Assembly: GCA_018400355.1 (NCBI GenBank)
Contig: JAGYMV010000015.1
Location: forward strand, 1-13,653
Direction of reading: 5' to 3'
Source: Wenzhouxiangella sp.
GTDB lineage: Bacteria > Pseudomonadota > Gammaproteobacteria > Xanthomonadales > Wenzhouxiangellaceae
Length of the DNA stretch: 13,653 bases
The translations under genes were made by a program, and so were the position numbers. Shown here in pieces: positions 7,411 to 13,653 of this stretch; the first letter of the stretch is position 1; each line of letters opens with the position of its first letter. The notes under the pieces are model-generated. The model had not been told where the DNA came from, made no database searches, and was given only the letters and a program-made list of their open reading frames with translations.

Positions 7411-7975
7411 AAAAACGATTCTCTTGGTATTTGCCATATTTGGCTTGCCCGTTTTGATTGCCACGTTGATGCACAGCCAATGGTTCGATTGGCGCCCCGG
7501 CGATACCCGCAATCACGGCACCCTCATACGGCCCGTCATAGAATGGACGGCAGAATCAGTCAGCGATGTGTCTGGTCAGGCCGTCGGCGTTGAGCGATTG
7601 GAGGACAGGTGGTTTTTGGTGCTACACACACGTGAACCATGTGGCTCAGACTGCATGGACAGCCTGTATTGGTTGCGGCAAATTCGCTTGAGTCAAGATC
7701 GGCACGTGCCAGACATTGGCCTGCTTTTGATTCATGAACCACCCATGCCAGAAGAGCTGGTTGAACAAGTTCAAGCGTTGTCTGATGCATTCATCATCGT
7801 CGATGGGGCCAACGCAAGTGCCATTGGTGAGCAATTTCCAGCCGATGGTGAAACGACCGCTCGCTACATATTGGACCCCATGGCCAATATAATAATGCGT
7901 TACCAACCCGATCAGCCGCCAGACGAGATTAGGAAGGACTTGGGCAGACTGTTGACTTGGACTCAAAGCCAATAA
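7403..7975 (+). CDS. Membrane-anchored CxxxC (thioredoxin/SCO-like) protein of the cytochrome oxidase assembly cluster
   Basis: A 190 aa protein with one N-terminal helix (about residues 5-22) and a periplasmic domain. It carries CGSDC (C80, C84), the CxxxC spacing used by SCO/SenC copper chaperones, in a context resembling a thioredoxin-like fold: VLHTREPCGSDCMDSLYWLRQI, then a beta strand (IGLLLIHEP) and a late FIIVDG / ARYILDPMANIIMRYQ segment as in SCO and peroxiredoxin-like proteins. It occupies the slot of the uncharacterised small gene between SURF1 and COX15 in Pseudomonas-type cox clusters (PA0111 position). A role as thiol or copper handler in oxidase assembly is inferred from motif and neighbours. 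I do not see the downstream copper-binding His of true SCO proteins with certainty. Its start overlaps SURF1 by 8 nt; haem A synthase begins 28 nt after its stop. Confidence 0.75.
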   Translation: MNKKTILLVFAIFGLPVLIATLMHSQWFDWRPGDTRNHGTLIRPVIEWTAESVSDVSGQAVGVERLEDRWFLVLHTREPCGSDCMDSLYWLRQIRLSQDRHVPDIGLLLIHEPPMPEELVEQVQALSDAFIIVDGANASAIGEQFPADGETTARYILDPMANIIMRYQPDQPPDEIRKDLGRLLTWTQSQ

Positions 7976-8003
7976 TCGATATAGAAAGGATGATAAGGGC
8001 ACG

Positions 8004-9011
8004 ATGAACAAAACACACTACAGCAAAGTTGCACTGACGGCGGTGGCATTGACGCTGGTGGTCATTGTCTTGGGTGCCTGGGTTCGTCTAACCGATGCCG
8101 GCTTGGGTTGCCCGGACTGGCCAGGCTGTTACGGTGAGCTCACATGGCCCAAGTCAGAAGACCAGGTGTTGGCTGCCAATACCCGTTGGGCCGAGAGACC
8201 GGTTGAAACAGGGAAAGCCATTCGAGAAATGGTGCACCGTTATGTGGCTGGTGTTTTGATCTTGCTGGTGTCATATCTCACCATCACGGCTTGGCGTCGT
8301 CGCCGATCCGACCCGAGCCATCCAGTCATATTGCCGTCTGTCATTCTGGGTTGGATCCTGTTCCAAGCAGCACTTGGCATGTGGACCGTGACGCTCCTGC
8401 TCAAACCTGCCATTGTGCTCGCTCACCTAGGTGGTGGCATGTTCACACTGGCCTTGTTGTTCTGGTTGTATCTGAAAACAAGACCCAAACAAACCAAACC
8501 GAGCTTGCCCGAACGAAGTCTTAAATGGCCCGTGCGTATAGGGTTGGTGGTGATTGTCGCTCAACTCATGATGGGCGGCTGGGTTTCCACCAATTATGCA
8601 GCACTTGCCTGTCCCGACTTCCCCACCTGTATGGGCCAATGGTGGCCAGAAGGTGACTATGAAGAAGGCTTCAAACTGTGGCGAGGCGTTGGCGTTGACT
8701 ATGAAGGTGGCGTGCTAGACCAACCCGCTCGCATCGCCATCCACATGGCCCATCGTGTGGGCGCGGTGGTTGTGATTGCCTTTTTTGCTTGGTTACTTTG
8801 GCGACTCTATGCTGTCCGCTCCTTGGTTCGACCTGCTCAGGTATTGACCGCATTGCTGGCCACCCAGATTACCTTGGGCATTCTCAATGTGGTCTTGGGC
8901 CTGCCCCTAACGATTGCAGTGGCTCACAACGGCGTGGCTGCATTATTGGTGATGGCCATGGTCTATTTGGGTTATCGGACCAACAACCAAGCAATGAGCG
9001 CAGGGGCTTAG
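8004..9011 (+). CDS. ctaA: Haem A synthase (COX15/CtaA family)
   Basis: Integral membrane enzyme that oxidises the C8 methyl of haem O to a formyl group, making haem A for aa3-type oxidases. The 335 aa length and about eight hydrophobic helices fit the family. Four helix histidines sit in the expected contexts as haem ligands: H78 in EMVHRYVAG (with catalytic-type E75), H141 in LAHLGGG, H250 in MAHRVGA (H247 is nearby) and H308 in AVAHNGVA. Two similar extracytoplasmic loops each carry a Cys pair: GCPDWPGC (C36, C42) and ACPDFPTC (C203, C209), which supports the known internal duplication of the fold. An AAGG-rich leader precedes the ATG. The next gene, haem O synthase, starts 7 nt after the stop, so the two steps of haem A synthesis are encoded together. 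Confidence 0.95.
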   Translation: MNKTHYSKVALTAVALTLVVIVLGAWVRLTDAGLGCPDWPGCYGELTWPKSEDQVLAANTRWAERPVETGKAIREMVHRYVAGVLILLVSYLTITAWRRRRSDPSHPVILPSVILGWILFQAALGMWTVTLLLKPAIVLAHLGGGMFTLALLFWLYLKTRPKQTKPSLPERSLKWPVRIGLVVIVAQLMMGGWVSTNYAALACPDFPTCMGQWWPEGDYEEGFKLWRGVGVDYEGGVLDQPARIAIHMAHRVGAVVVIAFFAWLLWRLYAVRSLVRPAQVLTALLATQITLGILNVVLGLPLTIAVAHNGVAALLVMAMVYLGYRTNNQAMSAGA

Positions 9012-9018
9012 ACATCAG

Positions 9019-9927
9019 ATGATCGCAAGAGCTGTGGCCATCAGTGAGACTGTCGGGCAACGAGCCGGGTACTATCTGGGCTTGTGCAAACTCAAAGTTG
9101 TGGGCCTGATTGTGTTCACAGCAATGGTTGGAATGGCCCTGTCGGTACCGGGCTGGGTCCCGGCAGTCCCCTTCTTGCTCGGCTCAATGGGTATTGGCAT
9201 GGCTGCAGCCAGTGCGGCTGCCATCAACCACTTACTGGATTCCAAAGCCGATGAGATCATGGCAAGGACCAGAAATCGACCACTGCCGCAAGGGCAATTG
9301 ACCCATCGTGAAGTGCTGATTTTTGCACTCTCGCTGGGTGGCCTCGCCATGGTCATTTTGACCTTGTGGGTCAATCCGCTCACAGCGGCCCTGACGTTCG
9401 CCAGCCTCATTGGCTATGCCGTGGTTTATACCGCTTTTTTAAAGCGGGCGACACCGCAAAACATTGTGATTGGTGGTGCGGCAGGTGCGGCGCCACCAGT
9501 CCTCGGATGGGCGGCCATCACGGGTGAAGTGCATGCTCACGCGCTGATCTTGTTTCTAATCGTCTTTGTTTGGACGCCACCACATTTTTGGGCCTTAGCC
9601 ATTCATCGAAAAGACGACTATGCGGCAGCGGATGTGCCGATGTTGCCGGTGACGCACGGCAGCGAATTCACTCGTTGGCAGATTCTGTTTTACACAATCA
9701 TCTTGTGCTTGGTGACTCTGTTGCCTTGGATTACTGGCATGAGTGGCTTGGCTTATCTGGCAGGTGCCACGATACTAAATGTGGGTTTTCTAGGCTATGC
9801 CCTAGCCCTAGTCATTACCCGGAGCGCCACACTGCCGATGCCCATGTTTAGATATTCAATTATTTATTTGATGGCTTTATTTGCATTTTTATTGCTGGAT
9901 CACTATCTCATCGCATTTCATGCATAA
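9019..9927 (+). CDS. ctaB: Protoheme IX farnesyltransferase (haem O synthase, CtaB/CyoE)
   Basis: Membrane UbiA-superfamily prenyltransferase that adds a farnesyl group to protohaem, giving haem O, the substrate of the preceding haem A synthase. The 302 aa protein has many hydrophobic helices (about 8-9) and both Asp-rich catalytic motifs: NHLLDSKADEIMARTRNRP (N70, D74, D78) and DDYAAADVPMLPVTHG (D199, D200, D205). The conserved WTPPHFWALAI segment lies just before the second motif. The N-terminus (about 15 polar residues and then YYLGLCKLKVVGL) fits the usual start. Because haem A synthase is adjacent, ctaB is a better name than cyoE (the bo3-oxidase version). The last 60 nt are noticeably AT-rich compared with the rest, and gcvP follows 10 nt downstream. 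The SCO1/senC gene that often follows ctaB is not here. Confidence 0.95.
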   Translation: MIARAVAISETVGQRAGYYLGLCKLKVVGLIVFTAMVGMALSVPGWVPAVPFLLGSMGIGMAAASAAAINHLLDSKADEIMARTRNRPLPQGQLTHREVLIFALSLGGLAMVILTLWVNPLTAALTFASLIGYAVVYTAFLKRATPQNIVIGGAAGAAPPVLGWAAITGEVHAHALILFLIVFVWTPPHFWALAIHRKDDYAAADVPMLPVTHGSEFTRWQILFYTIILCLVTLLPWITGMSGLAYLAGATILNVGFLGYALALVITRSATLPMPMFRYSIIYLMALFAFLLLDHYLIAFHA

Positions 9928-9937
9928 GGATTGACTG

Positions 9938-12835
9938 ATGCCCACACCTCAGAATTCAAGCAACCATACAACCGAGTTTAGCGAGTTTGTCCCCAGACAC
10001 ATTGGCCCCGACACAGACTCCATTGTCGCAATGCTCAAGGCAGTCAAAGCCACGTCCCTCGATGGCCTGATGGCCGATACCATGCCAGATGCCATCTTGC
10101 AAAAGAACCCATTGCAATTGGCCCCTGCGGTCAATGAGCATGAAATGCTTGAAGAGCTCCGAGAGATTGCGGCCAAAAACACGGTTCAACACTCGATGAT
10201 TGGGATGGGCTACCACCCCACCATCACACCCCCTGTGATCCAGAGAAATGTCCTGGAAAACCCAGGCTGGTACACCGCTTATACCCCATATCAAGCCGAG
10301 ATTGCCCAAGGGCGTCTTGAAGGCATGCTCAACTTCCAGCAAATGGTTGTTGACCTAACCGGTATGCCCTTATCCAACGCGTCGCTGCTGGATGAGGCGA
10401 CCGCTGCGGCTGAAGCCATGGCCATGCTTAAGCGCGTAAATAAGAAAAACAAGAGTGACACGTTCTTAGTAGATGCCAATTGCTTCCCGCAGACCATCGA
10501 TGTGATTCAGACACGCGGAGACCATCTGGGTCTTGAGATCCGAGTTGTGAATGACTTGGCTGCTGAACTAAAGACCACTGAGTGCTTTGGCGTTTTTGTT
10601 CAATACCCGGGCAATAATGGATCGGTGAGCGACTTGAGCGCCATCGTTGACGCCGCCCACGCCTCCGATGCCTTGGTTGCTGTGGCGACTGACTTGATGG
10701 CGCTGGTGTTGCTCAAGCCACCGGGTGAATTCGGGGTGGATGCCGTGGTTGGTGCCGCACAACGCTTTGGTGTGCCCATGGGTTATGGCGGCCCACATGC
10801 CGCATTCCTCGCCACCCGTGAGGACTACCGTCGCTCCGTTCCCGGCCGGATCATTGGCGTGTCAAAAGACCGCTATGGGCAACCCGCCCTACGTATGGCG
10901 CTGCAAACACGCGAGCAGCACATCCGCCGCGAAAAGGCCATGAGCAACATTTGTACCGCGCAAGCGCTACTGGCGTTGATGGCGGGTTTTTATGGTGTCT
11001 GGCACGGGCCCAAAGGGCTCACACAAATTGCACAACGCATTCACCGCTTGACTCAGTATCTGGCTGAAGGCCTCAAACAGGCAGGCTGGGCTCTCGAGAG
11101 CGATTCGTTTTTTGACACCATCAGCATCAAAGCAGATGAGCCCAAGCGTCAAGCGTTGCTACACCTAGCCAATCAGGCTGGATTCAATCTCCGCTCAGAT
11201 CGTCCTGGCGCCATTGGCATTTCGGTTAATGAGTGCACCCGTCGCGAACACATAGACACATTGCTGTCGGTCTTCGACGCGTCATCGGATGCGATCTCTG
11301 ATCACCCACTGACTCAGACCTTTAGCCCGGCCATACCCACGGCGCTGGTTCGAACCAGTGAGTTCATGACACACGAGGTCTTCGAACAGTTCCATTCGGA
11401 GACAGAAATGCTTCGTTACCTAAAACGGCTAGAAAACAAAGACCTGTCGTTGGCGCATGCCATGATCCCTCTGGGTTCGTGCACAATGAAATTAAACGCC
11501 ACAGCTGAAATGATTCCGGTCACTTGGCCAGAGTTTGCAGGACTCCACCCATTTTGCCCACACGACCAAGCGGCTGGTTACCACCAGCTCATCGCAGAGC
11601 TCGAACAGATGCTGTGTGAAATCACAGGCTTTGATGGCATGTCACTGCAACCCAACGCCGGTTCGCAGGGCGAGTATGCAGGCCTATTGGCCATCAAGGG
11701 CTGGCATGCGGCGCGTGGGGATCATCACCGAAACATTTGCCTGATTCCCGCTTCTGCACATGGCACAAACCCAGCCAGCGCCCAAATGACTGGGATGGAT
11801 ATTGTTGTGATCCGTTGCGATGACCATGGCAATGTGGACCTCAACCATCTCGATGAAATGATCGCCATTCATCAAGACAATTTGGCGGCCCTGATGGTGA
11901 CCTACCCCTCTACCCACGGTGTTTTCGAAGAATCGATCATCACCATCTGTGAGAAGGTCAGAGCCGCTGGCGGTCAAGTCTATCTTGATGGTGCCAACAC
12001 CAATGCCATTGTCGGCTGGTCACAGGTCGCAGACTACGCGGATGTCTGCCACCTGAACTTGCACAAGACGTTTTGCATCCCACATGGTGGTGGTGGCCCA
12101 GGTGTCGGGCCCATTGGTGTGCGCGCACACCTGATCCCGCACCTACCCGGCCACACCAGCGGTCAACTGGGTCCTGAGGCACAACAATCTGGTGCCGTTG
12201 CCGCTGCTCCTTGGGGCAGTGCTGGCATTCTCCCCATCTCATGGGCTTATATCCGAATGATGGGCGCCGCTGGCTTGCGCCGCGCCACACAGGTTGCAAT
12301 CTTAAACGCCAACTACATCGCCACCCAGCTCCAAGGCCACTACAACATCCTTTACACAGGTCGAAATGGTCGAATCGCCCACGAATGCATTGTGGACTTA
12401 CGCCCATTTAAAGAACAGGTGGGCATCAGCGAAGAAGACGTGGCCAAGCGGCTCATTGATTATGGCTTTCATGCCCCCACCATGTCATGGCCAGTCGCAG
12501 GGACGCTCATGATCGAACCAACAGAAAGCGAATCTAAGGCTGAGTTGGATCGTTTTGTGGAAGCAATGATTGCCATCAGACAAGAGATTGATGCGGTGGG
12601 CGCACAGAAGTGGCCTAAGGACGATAACCCACTGGTCAACGCGCCGCACACGCTGCATGAACTGAGCGCCGATGAGTGGTCCCACCCCTATACCAGAACA
12701 CAGGCCGGATGGCCGGTCGCGAGCTTAAGAGCAAACAAGTTCTTTGCCTCGGTTGGGCGGGTAGACAACGTCCATGGTGACCGTCACCTCGTTTGCACTT
12801 GCCCCCCATTGGAAGCCTATTTAAAGGCAAGCTAG
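9938..12835 (+). CDS. gcvP: Glycine dehydrogenase (decarboxylating), full-length P-protein of the glycine cleavage system
   Basis: PLP enzyme that decarboxylates glycine and loads aminomethyl onto lipoylated H-protein; T-protein and L-protein (Lpd) complete the cycle. The 965 aa length is the undivided form, not the split GcvPA/GcvPB. Seen: N-terminal RHIGPD (R20-D25); MIGMGYHPTITPPVIQRNV; WYTAYTPYQAEIAQGRLE; LLDEATAAAEAM; in the C-terminal half MIPLGSCTMKLN (M509 on), SLQPNAGSQGEYAGLL, SAHGTNPASA and the PLP-lysine motif HLNLHKTFCIPHGGGGPG (K710). The AAGGA at the ctaB stop is a Shine-Dalgarno for the ATG. Neither gcvT nor gcvH is adjacent, and the 10 nt gap leaves no room for a glycine riboswitch, so transcription either reads through from the cta genes or starts inside ctaB. 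No truncation or missing catalytic residue seen. Confidence 0.97.
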   Translation: MPTPQNSSNHTTEFSEFVPRHIGPDTDSIVAMLKAVKATSLDGLMADTMPDAILQKNPLQLAPAVNEHEMLEELREIAAKNTVQHSMIGMGYHPTITPPVIQRNVLENPGWYTAYTPYQAEIAQGRLEGMLNFQQMVVDLTGMPLSNASLLDEATAAAEAMAMLKRVNKKNKSDTFLVDANCFPQTIDVIQTRGDHLGLEIRVVNDLAAELKTTECFGVFVQYPGNNGSVSDLSAIVDAAHASDALVAVATDLMALVLLKPPGEFGVDAVVGAAQRFGVPMGYGGPHAAFLATREDYRRSVPGRIIGVSKDRYGQPALRMALQTREQHIRREKAMSNICTAQALLALMAGFYGVWHGPKGLTQIAQRIHRLTQYLAEGLKQAGWALESDSFFDTISIKADEPKRQALLHLANQAGFNLRSDRPGAIGISVNECTRREHIDTLLSVFDASSDAISDHPLTQTFSPAIPTALVRTSEFMTHEVFEQFHSETEMLRYLKRLENKDLSLAHAMIPLGSCTMKLNATAEMIPVTWPEFAGLHPFCPHDQAAGYHQLIAELEQMLCEITGFDGMSLQPNAGSQGEYAGLLAIKGWHAARGDHHRNICLIPASAHGTNPASAQMTGMDIVVIRCDDHGNVDLNHLDEMIAIHQDNLAALMVTYPSTHGVFEESIITICEKVRAAGGQVYLDGANTNAIVGWSQVADYADVCHLNLHKTFCIPHGGGGPGVGPIGVRAHLIPHLPGHTSGQLGPEAQQSGAVAAAPWGSAGILPISWAYIRMMGAAGLRRATQVAILNANYIATQLQGHYNILYTGRNGRIAHECIVDLRPFKEQVGISEEDVAKRLIDYGFHAPTMSWPVAGTLMIEPTESESKAELDRFVEAMIAIRQEIDAVGAQKWPKDDNPLVNAPHTLHELSADEWSHPYTRTQAGWPVASLRANKFFASVGRVDNVHGDRHLVCTCPPLEAYLKAS

Positions 12836-12854
12836 GCTGGGACCGATTGTAAAA

Positions 12855-12894
12855 AAGCCCACGAGGCGAGCGACACCATTTAAGGAAGGGGCTT
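12855..12894 (-). terminator. Possible second minus-strand terminator downstream of gyrA (weak)
   Basis: Read on the minus strand, AAGCCC (complement of 12889-12894) can pair with GGGCTT (complement of 12855-12860), and the stem is followed by a run of six T (complement of 12851-12856). The stem is only 6 bp and the loop is about 28 nt, so it would be a backup behind the stronger hairpin at 12919-12948. On the plus strand the element lacks a T tract and would not end gcvP transcripts. Confidence 0.35.
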
Positions 12895-12918
12895 CACCGG
12901 CACTCGATTACAAACAAA

Positions 12919-12948
12919 GCCCAACAGCAAGAATCGTTGCTGTTGGGC
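12919..12948. terminator. Bidirectional rho-independent terminator shared by gcvP and gyrA
   Basis: A perfect 12 bp inverted repeat, GCCCAACAGCAA (12919-12930) and TTGCTGTTGGGC (12937-12948), encloses the loop GAATCG. On the plus strand it is followed by cgattgttttta, with T-rich bases at 12952-12959 that run into the gyrA stop codon. On the minus strand it is followed by TTTGTTTGT. Placement between two convergent genes and U-rich tails on both sides support a two-way terminator. Confidence 0.85.
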
Positions 12949-12957
12949 CGATTGTTT

Positions 12958-13653
12958 TTACTCAGACTCTGGCACGCCTTCGTCTTCTTCGTCTTCTGAA
13001 GCGGCAATTCGTGCCAAGCCAATGAGCGCTTCATCTTCTGGAAGACGGATTAAGGTCACCCCTTGGGTGTTACGGCCCAAGGTCGAAATTTCGGCCACCG
13101 ATGTTCGAACCAAGGTACCGCCATTCGAAGTCAACATCACGTCATCGTCATCGTTCACAGACAAAGCGGCCACCAAAGCCCCATTGCGCTCCGATGCCTG
13201 AATGCCAATCACACCCTGGCCGCCGCGCTTGATGACGGGGAAGTCTTCTAAGCGGGTCCGCTTGCCATAACCATGGGCTGTGGCCAACAACACATCCTGG
13301 GCCTCATCGGTGGTCACGAGCATAGAAACAACCCGTTGATCCTCTTTGAGCTTGATCCCGACAACCCCTCGAGTCTGGCGTCCCATGGCCCGCACATCTT
13401 GCTCATGAAAGCGGATTGTTTTCCCAGATGATGAGAACAACAACACATCTCTTTGCCCATCAGTGAAAGCCACATTCACCAGCTCATCGCCCGCGTCTAA
13501 AAGAATGGCCCAAATGCCATTCGCGCGAATGTTGGCAAAATCACTCAGTGCCGTCTTTTTCACACGCCCAGACTGGGTGGCAAAAAAGACGAACCAGTCT
13601 TCTGGGAACTCGCGCGTGGGCAAAATCGCGTTGATCCGCTCACCCTCATCCAA
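12958..13653 (-). CDS. gyrA: DNA gyrase subunit A, C-terminal part (5' end outside window)
   Basis: GyrA cuts and rejoins DNA, and its C-terminal beta-pinwheel wraps DNA to allow negative supercoiling. The visible 231 residues are the end of that pinwheel: DEGERINAILPTREF at the window edge, then repeated blades around FATQSGRVKKTAL, LFSSSGKTIRFHEQDVRAMGR, TAHGYGKRTRLEDFP, RGGQGVIGIQ.SERNGALV, LTSNGGTLVRTSVAEIS and GRNTQGVTLIRL. The GyrA-rich features GRNTQGV and the intact AMGRQTRGV argue for gyrase rather than ParC. The GyrA box, the active-site Tyr and the quinolone-resistance region lie beyond the right edge. The protein ends in a short acidic tail (ASEDEEDEGVPESE). The first visible codon (TTG, Leu) is internal. 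It converges on gcvP. Confidence 0.96.
   Translation of the reverse strand: MDEGERINAILPTREFPEDWFVFFATQSGRVKKTALSDFANIRANGIWAILLDAGDELVNVAFTDGQRDVLLFSSSGKTIRFHEQDVRAMGRQTRGVVGIKLKEDQRVVSMLVTTDEAQDVLLATAHGYGKRTRLEDFPVIKRGGQGVIGIQASERNGALVAALSVNDDDDVMLTSNGGTLVRTSVAEISTLGRNTQGVTLIRLPEDEALIGLARIAASEDEEDEGVPESE
12978..12995 (-). repeat. Tandem 9-bp repeat encoding the acidic tail of GyrA
   Basis: CTTCGTCTT occurs twice head to tail on the plus strand (12978-12986 and 12987-12995). On the coding strand it specifies the Glu/Asp stretch of the GyrA tail. Each unit is three codons, so loss or gain of a copy would shorten or lengthen the tail without shifting frame. Confidence 0.7.

Larger units (their letters stand above)
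12836..12957. other. Intergenic region between convergent gcvP and gyrA
   Basis: This 122 nt stretch holds no credible gene. It contains the perfect terminator hairpin at 12919-12948 and a weaker hairpin-like element at 12855-12894. Two imperfect copies of one motif are visible: cgattgtaaaaaagccca (12844-12861) and cgattacaaacaaagccca (12905-12923), equal apart from three substitutions and one extra base. The octamer CCGATTGT also occurs at both ends (12843-12850 and 12948-12955). Confidence 0.7.

Noticed and set aside
9868..9896. TTGATG...TATTGC as a sigma-70 promoter for gcvP
   Set aside because: The -10 match is only about half of consensus in an AT-rich coding stretch; not strong enough to list as a feature.
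9956..10342. 128-codon open frame antisense to the start of gcvP
   Set aside because: No recognisable motif; fully within gcvP, whose N-terminal RHIGPD and following motifs are intact.
11958..12407. 149-codon open frame antisense to gcvP
   Set aside because: Its Arg/Trp/Cys-heavy composition is unlike a real protein, and it lies opposite the PLP-lysine region of gcvP.
1..13653. Search for mobile, defence, CRISPR, phage or biosynthetic-cluster signals
   Set aside because: No transposase, integrase, direct-repeat array, tRNA-like sequence, toxin-antitoxin pair or unusual composition was seen; every long frame is explained by ordinary central metabolism, oxidase assembly or gyrase.

Overview
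This window is a dense stretch of core aerobic metabolism from a proteobacterium, most likely gamma- or betaproteobacterial. The pointers are the full-length single-chain glycine decarboxylase P-protein (965 aa), the sucA-sucB-lpd order, the SURF1 / small CxxxC membrane protein / CtaA(COX15) / CtaB run as known from Pseudomonas and relatives, and the gamma-like GyrA tail. Base composition is moderate (roughly mid-50s % GC by eye) and even throughout. I see no tRNA, rRNA, IS element, integrase, CRISPR array, phage gene or defence gene, and no gene looks broken.

Layout. (1) Positions 1-4867: the 2-oxoglutarate dehydrogenase complex, E1 (sucA, 5' end outside the window), E2 (sucB) and E3 (lpd), tightly spaced and co-oriented. 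(2) 4874-6396: a YhdH/AcuI-type NADPH-dependent acrylyl-CoA reductase and a Prx5-type peroxiredoxin, following lpd by 6 nt and overlapping each other by 4 nt, so probably read-through partners of the suc operon. (3) 6399-6629 (minus): a small two-helix DUF2909 protein, convergent with the peroxiredoxin gene and divergent from SURF1. (4) 6679-9927: assembly factors for a haem-copper (aa3-type) cytochrome c oxidase: SURF1, a membrane-anchored CxxxC protein, haem A synthase and haem O synthase. The oxidase structural genes are not in the window. (5) 9938-12835: gcvP, 10 nt behind ctaB, without gcvT or gcvH. (6) 12836-12957: a short intergenic region with a strong two-way terminator. (7) 12958-13653 (minus): the C-terminal part of gyrA, running off the right edge.

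How the genes fit together. The suc genes feed NADH and succinyl-CoA into the TCA cycle, the cta/SURF1 genes build the terminal oxidase that consumes the electrons, and GcvP degrades glycine. Lpd is usually the E3/L-protein shared by 2-oxoglutarate dehydrogenase and the glycine cleavage system, so the two ends of the window are linked biochemically. Peroxiredoxin may deal with peroxide made by flavin enzymes or respiration. I found no convincing undescribed system. The points worth a second look are the unusual neighbourhoods (suc genes followed by acuI-prx instead of sucCD; gcvP attached to haem A genes), the CxxxC small protein, the two Cys-pair loops in haem A synthase, a T7 tract between the lpd Shine-Dalgarno and start, and the repeat-bearing terminator region.
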